Assembly: GCF_006715395.1 (NCBI RefSeq)
Contig: NZ_VFNC01000001.1
Coordinates: 3,968,001-4,032,000 of the forward strand
Origin: Streptomyces sp. SLBN-31
Lineage (GTDB): Bacteria > Actinomycetota > Actinomycetes > Streptomycetales > Streptomycetaceae
DNA: 64,000 nucleotides
Reading direction: 5' to 3'
A program made the translations under genes and the position numbers. The first letter of the stretch is position 1. Every line of letters begins with the position of its first letter. The notes beneath the pieces were generated by a model, which saw only the letters and a list, made by a program, of their open reading frames with translations, ran no database searches and was not told the origin of the DNA. Shown piece after piece: positions 27,036 through 35,765 of this stretch.

Positions 27036-27559
27036 CTGTTCCCCGATCCCTGTGCGTTCGGAATGCTCCATATCGTGGTCCTATAAGTGGAAGTACGCAA
27101 GGGGAATCAAAGTTCGCTTCTGGAACAATTGTTCGGTGATTGCAGATCCCCCTTCGCTTGCCCCCCGCGCCGTCGCCGACAACCGCCGTACGGTCGGCAC
27201 CTGCGCCTTGTCGTGTGCGATGTGCCGGGTTGGTGTCAGTGGGTGGGTGTCGGTGACGGCATGTCAGGTTCAGGCTGTTTCGCTGCTGACGGGTGTTGAG
27301 CCTCGGGAAGTCACTGTCGTGGGGCGGCGCATGCGGCGGCCGTGGCTGTCGTGGGCCGGTACACCCCGCTCCGCTCCACTGTCTCGGGAACGGCACTTCT
27401 GATTCTTGCGGGGGTTGCGCGGCGGCACGGTGGTCGGTGTCGGTTGTGCGCGTTCCAACGGGTGTGGGGTGGGGCGTCGGATGCGTGGGGTGAGATCACG
27501 GCGGGGTTGAGGGTGTCCCGGCCGGTGGTTGCGCGATTACTGGAGCTGGATGCGGCGGG
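27036..27559. other. No recognised gene
   Basis: This stretch leads into the ATP-binding remnant. The long plus-strand frame from 27342 has a plausible protein character only from about 27480 on. No promoter or repeat is obvious. Confidence 0.4.
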
Positions 27560-28153
27560 GGCGGCCGTGCGGATGGCGCTTGGTGAAGTGCTTACGGGCT
27601 GGAGGGTGACGTGGATGCCGGTACCGGTGCGTCCGTCGGTAGCCGGCATGCGGCGGGCGGTGTTCGACGCTCTGGCACTGCCGGCCGTTTCCCGCACACC
27701 TCGGCGCGGGCTGCGGCGGCCGCGGAAGCTCTGCGTGAGGCGCGGGTTCTGGTGGCCGACGAGACGCAGCGCCTTCCTGTGCCGTGTCTGGAGTCCGTGC
27801 AGAGCCTGTGGGACCACCCCGGCACGCAGGTCACGCTGGTGCTGTGCGGGGCGGGCAGCGAGCGGGCGCTGGGCCCGGCTTCCGCAGCTGGCATCCAGGG
27901 TGGTCGCGTGGCAGGAGGTTCCGCGCCTGGACGGAGTGGAAGTCGCTACGGCGGTGACCGGCTTTCATCCGCCGTGGCCACTGTCCCGGCCGCGCAACTG
28001 GCGTGGATCGACCGCTCGTGCGCGCACGGCACCTTCCGCACGTCGGCCGCATTGACCGCGCATCTGCAGAACGCCCTGCTCACCACCGCTGACACGTCCG
28101 TCGACCGCGCCTTGCTGCGGCGGCTGTTCAAGCGGGTCGCGCCGCCCCTGTGA
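27560..28153 (+). pseudogene. TniB/TnsC-like transposition ATPase, multiply frameshifted
   Basis: Three frames give consecutive parts of one protein: WRVTWMPVPVRPSVAGMRRA and FDALALP; then EALREARVLVADETQRL, which holds the Walker B acidic pair; then RVVAWQEVPRLDGVEVATAV; and finally AWIDRSCAHGTFRT, LTAHLQNAL. The order matches AAA ATPases that partner Mu/Tn552-type transposases. At least two one-base shifts break the gene, and the Walker A region is not intact. TGA ends it at 28151-28153. Confidence 0.6.
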
Positions 28154-28208
28154 ACGGAGCGCTCTGCAACGGCCCAACAGGACGTCCCACCGCGCGAGGG
28201 GAGCTGGC

Positions 28209-28335
28209 ATGGAGGACGAAGGCACCAGCCGCGCAGGCGGCGGACTGCCCGCGGCGTCGAGGAGGGCTCTGCGCGGTCCTGCGGTGCGGCGGCTGCTCGC
28301 CCTGCGGGCGGGGAAAGGGCTGACGGCCGGTCAGG
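28209..28335 (+). pseudogene. N-terminal fragment of a TniA/Mu-type transposase
   Basis: From ATG 28209 the frame reads LPAASRRALRGPAVRRLLAL and RAGKGLTAGQ. This matches the DNA-binding lead of Streptomyces integrase-type transposases that accompany the ATPase above. It is cut at about 28335 and joined directly to an IstB tail, so two mobile elements have recombined here. Confidence 0.45.
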
Positions 28336-28491
28336 CTTTTGGTTGGCTGGACCAAGACCTTCACCGATCCCCGGCTATGCACGGCCATCGTCGGCCGGCT
28401 GACCTTCAACGGCACGATCATCGAGACCGGCACCGACTCCTACCGCCTCGCCCAGTCCCGGGCCAAAGCCGAACAGGCCGCCGCGACCTGA
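28336..28491 (+). pseudogene. IstB (IS21 helper ATPase) C-terminal fragment
   Basis: The frame reads GWTKTFTDPRLCTAIVGRL, TFNGTIIETGTDSYRL and ends in TGA at 28489-28491. This is the C-terminal end of IstB. Only about 50 residues remain. A second, longer IstB pseudogene at 49.0 kb has an almost identical end, so they derive from closely related IS21-family elements. Confidence 0.7.
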
Positions 28492-28564
28492 TATAACTGC
28501 CGCCCCTCGGTGGCCGTCCTCTCTTCTGACCTGCGGCCTTACGACCGTGCGGGTTGGTTGGCGA

Positions 28565-29397
28565 TCAGAAGGGTGACGTCCGCAGGCCGAAACCCCAAAC
28601 GTGCAAGATGCGGGCGACGGTGTCCTCCGCATCGGCGAGGAAGACGGTCAGCACCCCGTGGTTGCGCGCATGAACGGCCAGGGCCGCCGTGATGGCCGCG
28701 GCCAGGCCCTCGCGGCGAGCGGTGGGGAGGGTGCCGACGCCGACGATCTCAGTGGTGCCACCTGCCGGGTGGTAGTGGCCGGCAGCGAGGGGGGTGCCGT
28801 CGGGGGCAAGGGCAGCGATGAGTGCTTTGTTTCTGGCGGATCGTGGGCCGGACCACACCTCGACCGTGCCGTCCGCGGCCAACTCCTCAGCAGCCGCCGA
28901 CAGTTCCGCAGGGCCCGCCAGGCCAACAGCGGTGCTCGGTTCGGCGAACGCCAAGCGAGGGAGAGCGAGTGCCTTGGGAAGGGCCGGGTCGTCGGCCGTC
29001 AGCACGCGGAGCGTGACGCCGTCCGGCAGGGGCTGCGGGGGAACCGGATGGTGCGGGTCGAGGACTATCAGGGGGCGTTCATCCACCGGCAGGTCGGCGG
29101 CCTCGACCCGGGCACGAAGCGCTGGCGCTGCATCGGCGAGCCACTCGAATGCTTCCGGCACGCCGAGTTCGCGCTGCCGGGCACGCACCCGGGCGATGTC
29201 AACTGCGGTGATGGTCCCGGAGCCCTCTGCGAGGGGTTGAGCGTGGCTTGGGCCGCCGTAGTTAGGGGTTCCTGGTTCCTTTCGCACGAACGCCGTAACG
29301 GCCCGAACTCTTCCGCGTCGGCGAACAGCAGTGGCACGGCCGCGTAGTACTGCTCGATACGGGCACGCAGTGAGTCACTCAATGCCGCGCATCTCAC
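28565..29397 (-). pseudogene. GNAT acetyltransferase, one frameshift near the N-terminus
   Basis: The first 35 residues (SLRARIEQYYAAVPLLFADA, EEFGPL) are in one frame from about 29397; the rest, beginning at 29287 (FVRKEPGTPNYGG) and running to the stop at 28565, is in another. The second part has the GNAT core: EIVGVGTLPTARREGLAAAI with the acetyl-CoA loop and a final VLTVFLADAEDTVARILHVW, typical of GNATs with an N-terminal extension. A one-base change at about 29290 splits it. A downstream start could still give a 240-residue product. Confidence 0.7.
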
Positions 29398-29765
29398 GAT
29401 GGAGCATGGGCATGTCGCATCCGAAAATGACCGTCCGGAACGGCTCGGAAGGCCGCCAGGTGTTGCTAAAACTCATCGACGTGTCGGCGGGCGAGCCCCC
29501 TCAAGCGTTTCCAGAACTTAGCGTCACACGTTGCCGCTTCTCACCGACACAGTCACGCCGGTGACGATAACGGGGATGGGCCATGGCCATGACGGCGGGG
29601 GTGTGTCCTCGCTACGATGAGGTTTGGGCGGCCCGGACGCCCCCCCCGGTTCGACCGGCGAAGGGACCATAGTTTCACCGGGCGCTGCCCGGTCTCCTAG
29701 CGAGGCCGGGCATCGTAGCTAGCTCCGTGAGTCTCTTCACGGAGCTCACCCTGCGTACGCCACCC
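29398..29765. other. Intergenic with two hairpins
   Basis: No gene is recognised. A short palindrome (ACCGGGC-GCT-GCCCGGT, 29676-29692) and a perfect 10-bp stem-loop (AGCTCCGTGA / TCACGGAGCT, 29721-29746, six-base loop) lie 29 bases apart and could act as terminators between the GNAT pseudogene and the helicase-associated remnant. Neither has a long T-run. Confidence 0.45.
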
Positions 29766-29948
29766 TCACCAGCGCATGTCGAGCTCATGCGGCGCCATAC
29801 GCCGTTCTGGACTGAGCTTGGCGGCTCTGCGGCGGGTGTTGTCGATCCAGGCGCCGTTCTGACGACCGTCCCCGCCGTCTCCGTCCAGCTTGATCGTTTC
29901 GGTGTGCTTGCGTGGAACTGCCGGCCTGCGGCGTGGTTGGTGTCCCAC
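29766..29948 (-). pseudogene. Helicase-associated repeat fragment
   Basis: The frame ends with GAWIDNTRRRAAKLSPERRM and then H-E-L-D-M-R-W before a stop. The W-x-x-N-T/Q-R-R-x-x-x-K-L-x-P-E-R...L-x-M-x-W repeat is the signature of PF03457-type helicase-associated domains found at the C-terminus of large Streptomyces helicases. Only the last repeat is present; the helicase itself is absent. Confidence 0.5.
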
Positions 29949-29950
29949 CT

Positions 29951-30457
29951 TTAGTAGTCAGGACAGTCCGTCAACGGTGGCGGCTCAGGGAAAGACCGAT
30001 TGCCATCGAGCCAGTCCGTCAACCACTGTGCCAGCGTGAACCGCTCCGGGAAGAGACAGTGCTGTTCGCAGCGGGCGTTCGGTTCCCAGCCCCACATGTG
30101 GCCTTCTGGGCTACTGAAATCGACGAACCACCACACGGCACCGCCAAGGGTCACCACCGGCACCGTGTGGCGCGGGGGATGCGGTGGTTGCGGCTCTGCC
30201 GGTCCGAAGGCACGTGCGAGCTGCAGAAGCGACTCTTCGTCGCTGTACCACTGACCGGTGTCGGTGAGAGACAGAACCTTGTGGCTGGGTCCGAAACCGC
30301 CGTTGGCGACTTCAAGATACAAACGACGCAGCAAATGGGGCATGGGCCAGCCGATGAGTGCCTCCAGCTCCGCGACCGCCTCCAGGGGCGCCGGCGGCGG
30401 CAAGCGGTGTTCCTGGGCGAAGACCCGGACACGGTCGATGATCTCGTCCTCAGTCAC
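29951..30457 (-). CDS. SMI1/KNR4 (SUKH-1) family protein
   Basis: A 168-residue protein starting MTEDEIIDRVRVFAQEHRLP. It has the SUKH core: LEALIGWPMPHLLRRLYLEV followed by ANGGFGPSH, then a strand with VVTLGGAVWWFVDFSSPEG. SUKH-1 proteins are cytoplasmic immunity proteins against polymorphic toxins, or general stress adaptors. No toxin is adjacent. The start ATG at 30457 gives the usual length. The gene is intact, in contrast to both neighbours. Confidence 0.8.
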   Translation of the reverse strand: MTEDEIIDRVRVFAQEHRLPPPAPLEAVAELEALIGWPMPHLLRRLYLEVANGGFGPSHKVLSLTDTGQWYSDEESLLQLARAFGPAEPQPPHPPRHTVPVVTLGGAVWWFVDFSSPEGHMWGWEPNARCEQHCLFPERFTLAQWLTDWLDGNRSFPEPPPLTDCPDY

Positions 30458-30777
30458 CGGCTGATCATCGAGTCAATGCCATCCGGCTGTCCATCCCATC
30501 TGCCACCACGCAACTCGTCCTCGCCGACGGTCTCTGCTCGCGTGAACCTGCAGGTGGCCTTCGCGGGCGTGGGTGCACCGGCCGGCGCAGGTCGTCGGAG
30601 TGGTCGCGGACGCATCCTGGCGGACGCGACGTTCGGCGAACCCCTGGTGAAGTGGTCCTGCGGGGAACGGGCATCAGCTGCGTGCCTGTGCAACGCATGC
30701 AGGCCCTGCGAGGTCACGCTTGCCAGTGCATGCCGAGGTTGCTGAGGGCCACACGTCGTTCGTCGGCGAGAGGAGGG
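30458..30777. other. Intergenic, no gene recognised
   Basis: About 320 bases upstream of the SUKH gene and downstream of the KAP pseudogene. Short frames only. No hairpin or repeat stood out. Confidence 0.45.
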
Positions 30778-31899
30778 TCAGTTGGGGTCGTCGTGTGTGC
30801 GGTGCTGGCGGAGTGCTTGGAGGATGGCTTGCTGGTGTGCCTCGTGCGGATTAGCAGGGGCTGTTGCCGGGGTGTCGAGGAGCGGGGCGAGGCGGCTGTG
30901 CAGCGTTTCGAGGCCGATGAGTGCGTCGAGACTTTGAAGGGTTGCGTCGTCGAGGACGGGTAGTGGGGCTCGATCGGGCGGTAGGAGCGTGGCGAGGAGG
31001 TTGAGCGGGTTCCACCCCTGGTCGAAACGCTGGTTGATCCAGGTTCGGCAGACTTCGGACTTGGTATGGCGCCATGCCCAGATGAGGGTGATTTCCTGCT
31101 ACGTGAGTGCGTTCACGGGGCGGCTCCCGGTTGGGGCGAGGTGTCTTGCGATCTCGTGGCTGATGAAGGAGCGCGCCTCACCAATCCAGTTGACTGAGGC
31201 TGCTGGCTGTGCGCGGTCCGGGGTGTCGGCGTCGTTATGGCTGATGAGGCGTTGGAGGGTGCGGGCAGCCAGGACGGCTCCGTCTGATGTCTCGGCCATG
31301 GCCCTCAGGATCGAAGGCCGGTCGGGCTCTGCAAGGTCGGTCACGAGGTCTTTCGCGAGGATGTCCATGGCTCGGTCGGCAGTGAACAGACCCAGGGTCC
31401 CTTGAGGAGCCGCGGTGAGGTGGCCGTAGTGCGGGGCTGCGGCTTTGAGGATCGCGGCTGCCGGCACGGGAAAACCGGCGGCGCGTTTGTAACCGATGCG
31501 GCGGGTGATGCGTTGGGTGTCGTCGCGCAGGCGCAGGAGGAGTTCGTCTGCCTCTGCGTCCGGGGTGCCGTTAGCCAGTTGCTCCAGGGCGATGTCGAAG
31601 GCTCCCTCGGGAAGGTCGTCGTCGGGGACGCCGAAGACCGTGTAGCGGTCGAAGTAGTCGACGCTGCCGACGCCGCGTCGGTGTGCGATGGCCTGGAAGT
31701 TGCTGCCATAACCGAGAGCCTGCCGGACTGGTGCGAACAGCATGCCCATCAGGCCGATCACGCCGTCCAGGTGCTGTTCGGCGACGCCGGCGCTCTGGAG
31801 TCTGGTGCGCCATCGGTCGAGGCCCTGTTCGGGCCGCTCATCGCGGCGCGAGGGCAGATCTTTGCTGCTGCCGGTGAGCCACGAACTCTCACTGGAGTA
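30778..31899 (-). pseudogene. KAP-type P-loop NTPase, N-terminus lost and amber stop
   Basis: The open frame enters from the IS boundary (WLTGSSKDLPSRRDE) and continues with LMGMLFAPVRQALGYGSNFQ, RRGVGSVDYFDRYTVFGVPD and many helices. It is the C-terminal third of KAP P-loop NTPases, in which the YFDRYT-x-FGVP string is conserved. A TAG at 31099-31101 stops it, yet the frame goes on as QEITLIWAWRHTKSEV and LNLLATLLPPDRAPLPVLDD to a TGA at 30778-30780. The Walker A half is missing: the DNA beyond the IS carries a different gene. KAP proteins are membrane-associated and often lie in defence or accessory loci. Confidence 0.7.
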
Positions 31900-31903
31900 C
31901 TAG

Positions 31904-33295
31904 TACTCCAGTGAGAGTTCGTGTCCTGAGCTGCGTTTTCGGTAGTGGCAGCGGCGGGCGGTGGCTTGGTGGTGTCTGCGCCAGTGGGACCAGTTCAGTG
32001 CGTGATCTCGTGGATGACCGCGAGGTCGGGGGCGGGTCCAGAGAATGTCCAGGAGCCTTCGGATCTCTGCCACGGTGAGTGCGGTGATGGTGCTGGTGGG
32101 GTCGTTTCTGCGGCCCCCTTTGCGGCCTCGTCGGCGGCGAGGCCGGCAAGGAAGGCGTGGGCCAGCATGGCGAGGGTGATGTGCCGGTACCAGCCCGTGT
32201 AGCGGCGGACTTCGTACTCGTCCAGGCCGCATTCGTTCTTCGCGGCCTGGAAGCATTCCTCGATCGACCAGCGCATCCCGGCCACCCTGGCCAGATCCGC
32301 AACCGTGCAGGTCACGGGCGCGTAGGCGAAGTAGTAGGCAATCTCCTGTGTCCGTGTCAGGCTGCGGCGGGCCAGCACCCACCGGTGATGGGTGGGCTCG
32401 TCGCCGTCGAAGAAGCTGATCGCCGGCAGCCTGGCACTGGCCCAGTCATAGATCCGCGGGCCCTTGGCGCCCATGCCGCAGGAGATCCGTTGCCAGGCAT
32501 CCTCGGGTGCTTCGCTGATGAGCTGGTCGATCCGCCAGAACCCTGCCAGGCTCTTGACCTGCTGCGACTTGGGAACAGCGACGACGTATCCGACACCGAG
32601 TTCCTCGAGCAGGCGGCGGAACTTCCACTCCTGACCGTAGGCCTCGTCCGCGGTTACCCACTCTGCCGGCAGGCCCGCGGCCAGCGTGCGGGTGACCATC
32701 ACCTTCGCCAACTCGCCCTTGGTCGCGAAGGCCCGTTCATCCGGGATCTTCGCTGCCCGGCACCGCTCACGGTCGGCTGTCCAGGCCCTGGGCAGATACA
32801 ACTCCCGGTCCACCAGGGCCCGTCCGCGGCCGGTGGCATAGGCGGCGAACACTCCGATCTGACAGTTGTCGATCTTCCCCGAGGTGCCGGTGTACTGCCG
32901 GCCCACCCCCGCGGACGTGCTGCCCTTCTTGACGAACCCGGTGTCGTCGATGATCAGCACACCACCCGGGCCGAGCTTCTGCCCGACGTAGTCCCGCACA
33001 TCGTCACGGACCTCATCCGCCTCCCAGCGGGCTCCTGCCAGCAGGTGCTGCATTCCGGCGGGATCACGGTGACCTGCCCATTCGGCCAGCTGCCAGCTGT
33101 TCTTCCGGGCCACCGGAGCCAGCAGACCCCGCACATACCCCCGCATCCGCCACCGCAGATCCACCCGCGAAAACCGACCGGCAACCCGCCCGAACAACGA
33201 CTCCAGCTCCGCCGCCCACACCTCGGCATCGACCATCCCCACCATGCCCTGACAACGACACACACCAGCTCAGGACACGAACTCTCACTGGAGTA
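31904..33295 (-). mobile_element. IS701-family insertion sequence, 1392 bp
   Basis: The termini are inverted repeats TACTCCAGTGAGAGTTCGTG (left) and its complement (right), extended by TCCTGAGCTG. The element is flanked by CTAG at 31900-31903 and 33296-33299, the target usually duplicated by IS701-type elements. One intact transposase is encoded. The left flank repeats 20 bases of the right IS end in inverted order (31880-31899), which forms a long palindrome around the CTAG. Different genes lie on its two sides, so a rearrangement accompanied or followed insertion. Confidence 0.88.
31995..33263 (-). CDS. IS701-family transposase
   Basis: Up to 422 residues; ATG 33245 or 33236 may be the real start rather than the first GTG. 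The DDE motifs are visible: VLIIDDTGFVKKGSTSAGV with the first Asp pair, VTADEAYGQEWKFRRLLEEL with the second, and a late RWSIEECFQAAKNECGLDEY with the catalytic Glu. The tail after residue 380 is Pro- and Ser-rich. The frame is complete, and with intact inverted repeats this copy could be active. Confidence 0.88.
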   Translation of the reverse strand: MCRCQGMVGMVDAEVWAAELESLFGRVAGRFSRVDLRWRMRGYVRGLLAPVARKNSWQLAEWAGHRDPAGMQHLLAGARWEADEVRDDVRDYVGQKLGPGGVLIIDDTGFVKKGSTSAGVGRQYTGTSGKIDNCQIGVFAAYATGRGRALVDRELYLPRAWTADRERCRAAKIPDERAFATKGELAKVMVTRTLAAGLPAEWVTADEAYGQEWKFRRLLEELGVGYVVAVPKSQQVKSLAGFWRIDQLISEAPEDAWQRISCGMGAKGPRIYDWASARLPAISFFDGDEPTHHRWVLARRSLTRTQEIAYYFAYAPVTCTVADLARVAGMRWSIEECFQAAKNECGLDEYEVRRYTGWYRHITLAMLAHAFLAGLAADEAAKGAAETTPPAPSPHSPWQRSEGSWTFSGPAPDLAVIHEITH

Positions 33296-33299
33296 CTAG

Positions 33300-33945
33300 G
33301 GCCGCTCGCGCGCCGAAACGGACCGCGACGTCCCGGCATCGTTCTGCTGGATCTGGGGCCAGGACTCCGGCCCCGGCCGTCCTCGGCCCGCTCACGGGCG
33401 CGTACGTCGCCGATCTCGGCGCGGGGCCGCCCCGGCACGCCGCGCACCTGGCGGTGCGGCAGCCGATGGCCCGGGTGGACGCCGTGGACGCCTCGCCCGC
33501 CCAGACTGCGATGGCCGCCGACCCGTTCGGGCAGGTGCCGCGCCTGCGGATCGTCGGCGCGAATGTCGTCGCTCACCTGCAGGCCGCGCGCGGCTCCTAC
33601 GACGTGCTGTACAGCGTGTTCGGGGCGGTCGACTTCACCGATCCGCGGCAGCTGCTGCCGGCGGCGTGTGGGGCGCTGTCGCCGGGCGGGCGGCTGGTGT
33701 TCTCCACGCTGGCCCACTTCCTGTCCGGGGACGTCGCCGAGGCCGACGTCGTCTCCCGGCAGATCGCGGTGAAGACGCAGGACGGCGAGGCCGCGTGGAT
33801 GCCGCGCTGGGTGCTGCAGGAGCAGGTGTGGGTCAAGTTCCTCGACGAGGCCGGGTTCGCCGACATCAGCGTCGAGGAGTGGCCTGCGGGTGAGGGGCCG
33901 CGCGCGGCCGCGACGCTGCTAGTGGCGGCCCGCCGCCCGGCGTGA
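33300..33945 (+). pseudogene. SAM-dependent methyltransferase, N-terminus lost, frameshifted
   Basis: Right after the IS, one frame reads RSRAETDRDVPASFCWIWGQ. From about 33385 the next frame carries GAYVADLGAGPPRHAAHLAV (SAM-binding motif I), a strand RVDAVDASPAQ (motif with acidic end), then SYDVLYSVFGAVDFTDPRQL and VWVKFLDEAGFADISVEEWP to TGA at 33943. The class I methyltransferase core is therefore recognisable, but the start is replaced by the IS and one base is lost at about 33383. Relatives in Streptomyces are about 250 residues and accompany regulatory or tailoring genes. Confidence 0.65.
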
Positions 33946-33974
33946 CCTCAGGCGAACCGCGCCTCGGCGCCGCG

Positions 33975-34195
33975 CTACACGTACTGCCAGCGGCCGTCGT
34001 CGTCTTCGCCGGCGCGTTGGTGGTACGCCACAGCAGCAGCCGGTAGGGCTGCGGGTGCTCGACGGACGAGCCGGGGACGCCTGCCGGGTCGGCGATCACC
34101 GTCAAGAAGTGCGGCGGATGGCCGATGGCGTTGAGCTCGACGTCGAAGACCTTCCCTGCTGCCGGGCCGTGCAGCATGACGGCCTGCTCGCTCAT
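33975..34195 (-). pseudogene. Small hypothetical protein, frameshift near its end
   Basis: From ATG 34195 (SEQAVMLHGPAAGKVFDVEL and HPPHFLTVIADPAG) the protein is well formed; near 34028 a one-base shift leads to the likely true end VAYHQRAGEDDDGRWQYV with TAG at 33975-33977. The ATG overlaps the TGA of the gene upstream (ATGA). The style, with short cysteine- or proline-rich proteins in overlap, is that of phage or integrative elements. Family unknown. Confidence 0.4.
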
Positions 34196-34350
34196 GCTGC
34201 GCTCTCCGTCCGGCCGGGGGCGCGGTGGACGCCGTTCACGACGAGGACGACGGGCGGGCAGTCGGGGCACGAGTAGCGGCCAAGTGTGCCGAGCCAGCGC
34301 CAGCCCGCATCCCACAGGGGCGCCTGGGGGACCGTGATCAGAGACTTCAC
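34192..34350 (-). CDS. Small hypothetical protein (Cys pair), phage-like style
   Basis: A 52-residue protein from GTG 34350: SLITVPQAPLWDAGWRWLG and a CPDC motif, then VLVVNGVHRAPG. Its stop overlaps the start of the next gene. No strong ribosome binding site is visible at the GTG, so the start is uncertain. The two overlapping genes lie 260 bases from a tRNA gene, a common place for integrated elements. Confidence 0.4.
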   Translation of the reverse strand: MKSLITVPQAPLWDAGWRWLGTLGRYSCPDCPPVVLVVNGVHRAPGRTESAA

Positions 34351-34610
34351 CGGTGAGGACGTAGGTGATTGGGGCGACGCCCGCCTCGCCGCCGACGCCG
34401 GGGTGGACGGAGTCGCGGTCTCCAACCGCGGAAGCCACCAGGTGACCGGCTTGCGCAACTGGTCGTCCTCACGGTGCTGGATCTGGTGGGAGGCGACGGA
34501 TGACCCCTTACGGATTCTCGGCAAGGTCGTCGGCGTCCTACGCCTTCTCTGCACAGGCGGAAATCCCTTGGCGATGGACCTGCCGATCATGCCAAGCTGT
34601 CAACCACCAA

Positions 34611-34684
34611 AGGGGCGTAGCTCAGATGGCCAGAGCGCCGGTCTCCAAAACCGGATGCCGCAGGTTCGACTCCTGCCGCCCCTG
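34611..34684 (+). tRNA. tRNA-Trp (anticodon CCA)
   Basis: A 74-base cloverleaf: acceptor stem AGGGGCG/CGCCCCT, D arm GCTC/GAGC, anticodon stem CCGGT/ACCGG around CTCCAAA, T arm GCAGG-TTCGACT-CCTGC, discriminator G at 34684, and an encoded CCA at 34685-34687. All stems pair fully. In Streptomyces the usual tRNA-Trp gene precedes secE-nusG, which is not here, so this is an additional or displaced copy in accessory DNA. Confidence 0.93.
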
Positions 34685-34689
34685 CCACT

Positions 34690-34861
34690 CGTGCTTGGCC
34701 GCCTCGGCGATCACCCCTTTTATCAGCGCCTGGGGAAGGGATACGAGTCGCCCTCCCAGTCGTGGACGGTCTGCGGTGTGCTGGCGGGTGCCGGCTGCCT
34801 TCTGGCGGCCCTGGGGTTCCTTGCGGTCTGGGTGAATGGACTCGTCGCCCTCTTCGACTGA
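34690..34861 (+). pseudogene. DUF6584 C-terminal fragment next to the tRNA
   Basis: The frame beginning just after the tRNA reads GRLGDHPFYQRLGKGYESPS, then SWTVCGVLAGAGCLLAALGF and LAVWVNGLVALFD with stop at 34859-34861. It is the membrane-anchor end of DUF6584-type proteins, as in the longer copy at 41.9-42.4 kb. The N-terminal half is missing, and the coding stretch starts within a few bases of the tRNA 3' end, as would result from site-specific integration or deletion there. Confidence 0.5.
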
Positions 34862-35223
34862 CTCAGGTCACCCATGCAGGGCCCTTGTCAGGGCTGCGGT
34901 AACAGGTGGCGCGCCTCTATGCCTGTAAAACTCTTCCCCCTGCCGCCCTGAGCCCGAGAGCGAGGAGCAGTCGGGCGGAGGTGCGGGATGGCCGATGGGT
35001 TACGAAGGCGGCACCGAAGGTCGCGGCGCCCTCACGGCGGCCGGGCTGAGTGTGGTGCATCCGGCTGCCGAGATCAGCGGAAGTTGGGTTCAAGCTCCAG
35101 CCCTGCGCTCTCCAAGAGAGGGGCGGGAGCCGCTCCCGCCCTTCTCGGGGCCGGGCGTGATGCGCGTGACGGTCCACGCTGCCTCCCAGTGCCTCTCCAC
35201 AGCGCCGGGACCGCCTTGGCGGC
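34862..35223. other. Intergenic with a hairpin
   Basis: No gene is recognised. A stem-loop at about 35116-35146 (GGGCGGGAGC and its partner GCTCCCGCCC, followed by TTCTC) could be a terminator. A plus-strand ATG at 35160 opens only a short frame that probably belonged to the next protein before a frameshift. Confidence 0.4.
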
Positions 35224-35361
35224 GTGGAATGGTGGGACGACGAGGACTACGCCGATTACGGCCTCCGGCCCGAGCAGATCGATGACCTCGGAATGTGGGC
35301 CGTGGAGTGGGCCACCAGCGTCAGTACGCGGCTGCAGGCTGAGGAGGATCCCGGCGAACTT
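35224..35361 (+). CDS. Very small acidic hypothetical protein, possibly a truncated tail
   Basis: A 45-residue frame from GTG 35224: EWWDDEDYADYGLRPEQID, DLGMWAVEWATSVSTRLQAE. It is strongly acidic at the start and ends with TGA at 35359-35361. It has the order of a real protein, but there is no ribosome binding site, so it may be the tail of a gene that began near 35160 in another frame. Confidence 0.35.
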
Positions 35362-35575
35362 TGAAGAAGCGGGCGTCCAGCTTTTCGGTCCCGGCGATCG
35401 GCGTCTGTCGAGGTGTTGGCGTTCGATCAGGGTGAGGAGCCGCACTTCGAGGGTGGCCGCTTGAGGTGGGTTGGTCTCGCGGCGGTGGGTGCTGGCGGGG
35501 ATTCTTTCGGGGGTTGATGGGTGTGGTTTTGGGGTGGGGTGTGGTGGGTTTCGGGTGGTGCGCGCTCGTTGCTGG
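35362..35575. other. Leader before the monooxygenase, G/T-rich, no gene
   Basis: The sequence contains GGGTTTTGGGGTGGGG-type runs and no open frame of interest. It ends in an ARE-like site described separately. Confidence 0.4.
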
Positions 35576-35600
35576 AAAACCGCTCACCCGGTATCTTTTT
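35576..35600. promoter_or_regulatory. Weak ARE-like operator upstream of the monooxygenase
   Basis: An imperfect palindrome AAAACCG-N6-CGGTATCTTTTT fits the outline of autoregulatory elements bound by ArpA-type receptors (A/C-rich left half, GGTxxxTTT right half). It lies 166 bases upstream of the monooxygenase ATG. The match is weaker than at the other sites in this window. Confidence 0.35.
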
Positions 35601-35765
35601 CGGTGTTGGCTCGTCCGTACGAGCAGCGGAGCGGTTCAACTTCCTTGGGGAGGTGGGTTGTTCCCGGGGGCTGGGGTTGTCCGGGGTGGGGGGCGGGTGT
35701 TTTGTGTGCTGCGCCTCCTTCGCCCTGCCGCGCGTGTGAGGGTCGGTGTCTGGGGGAGGTCCGGG

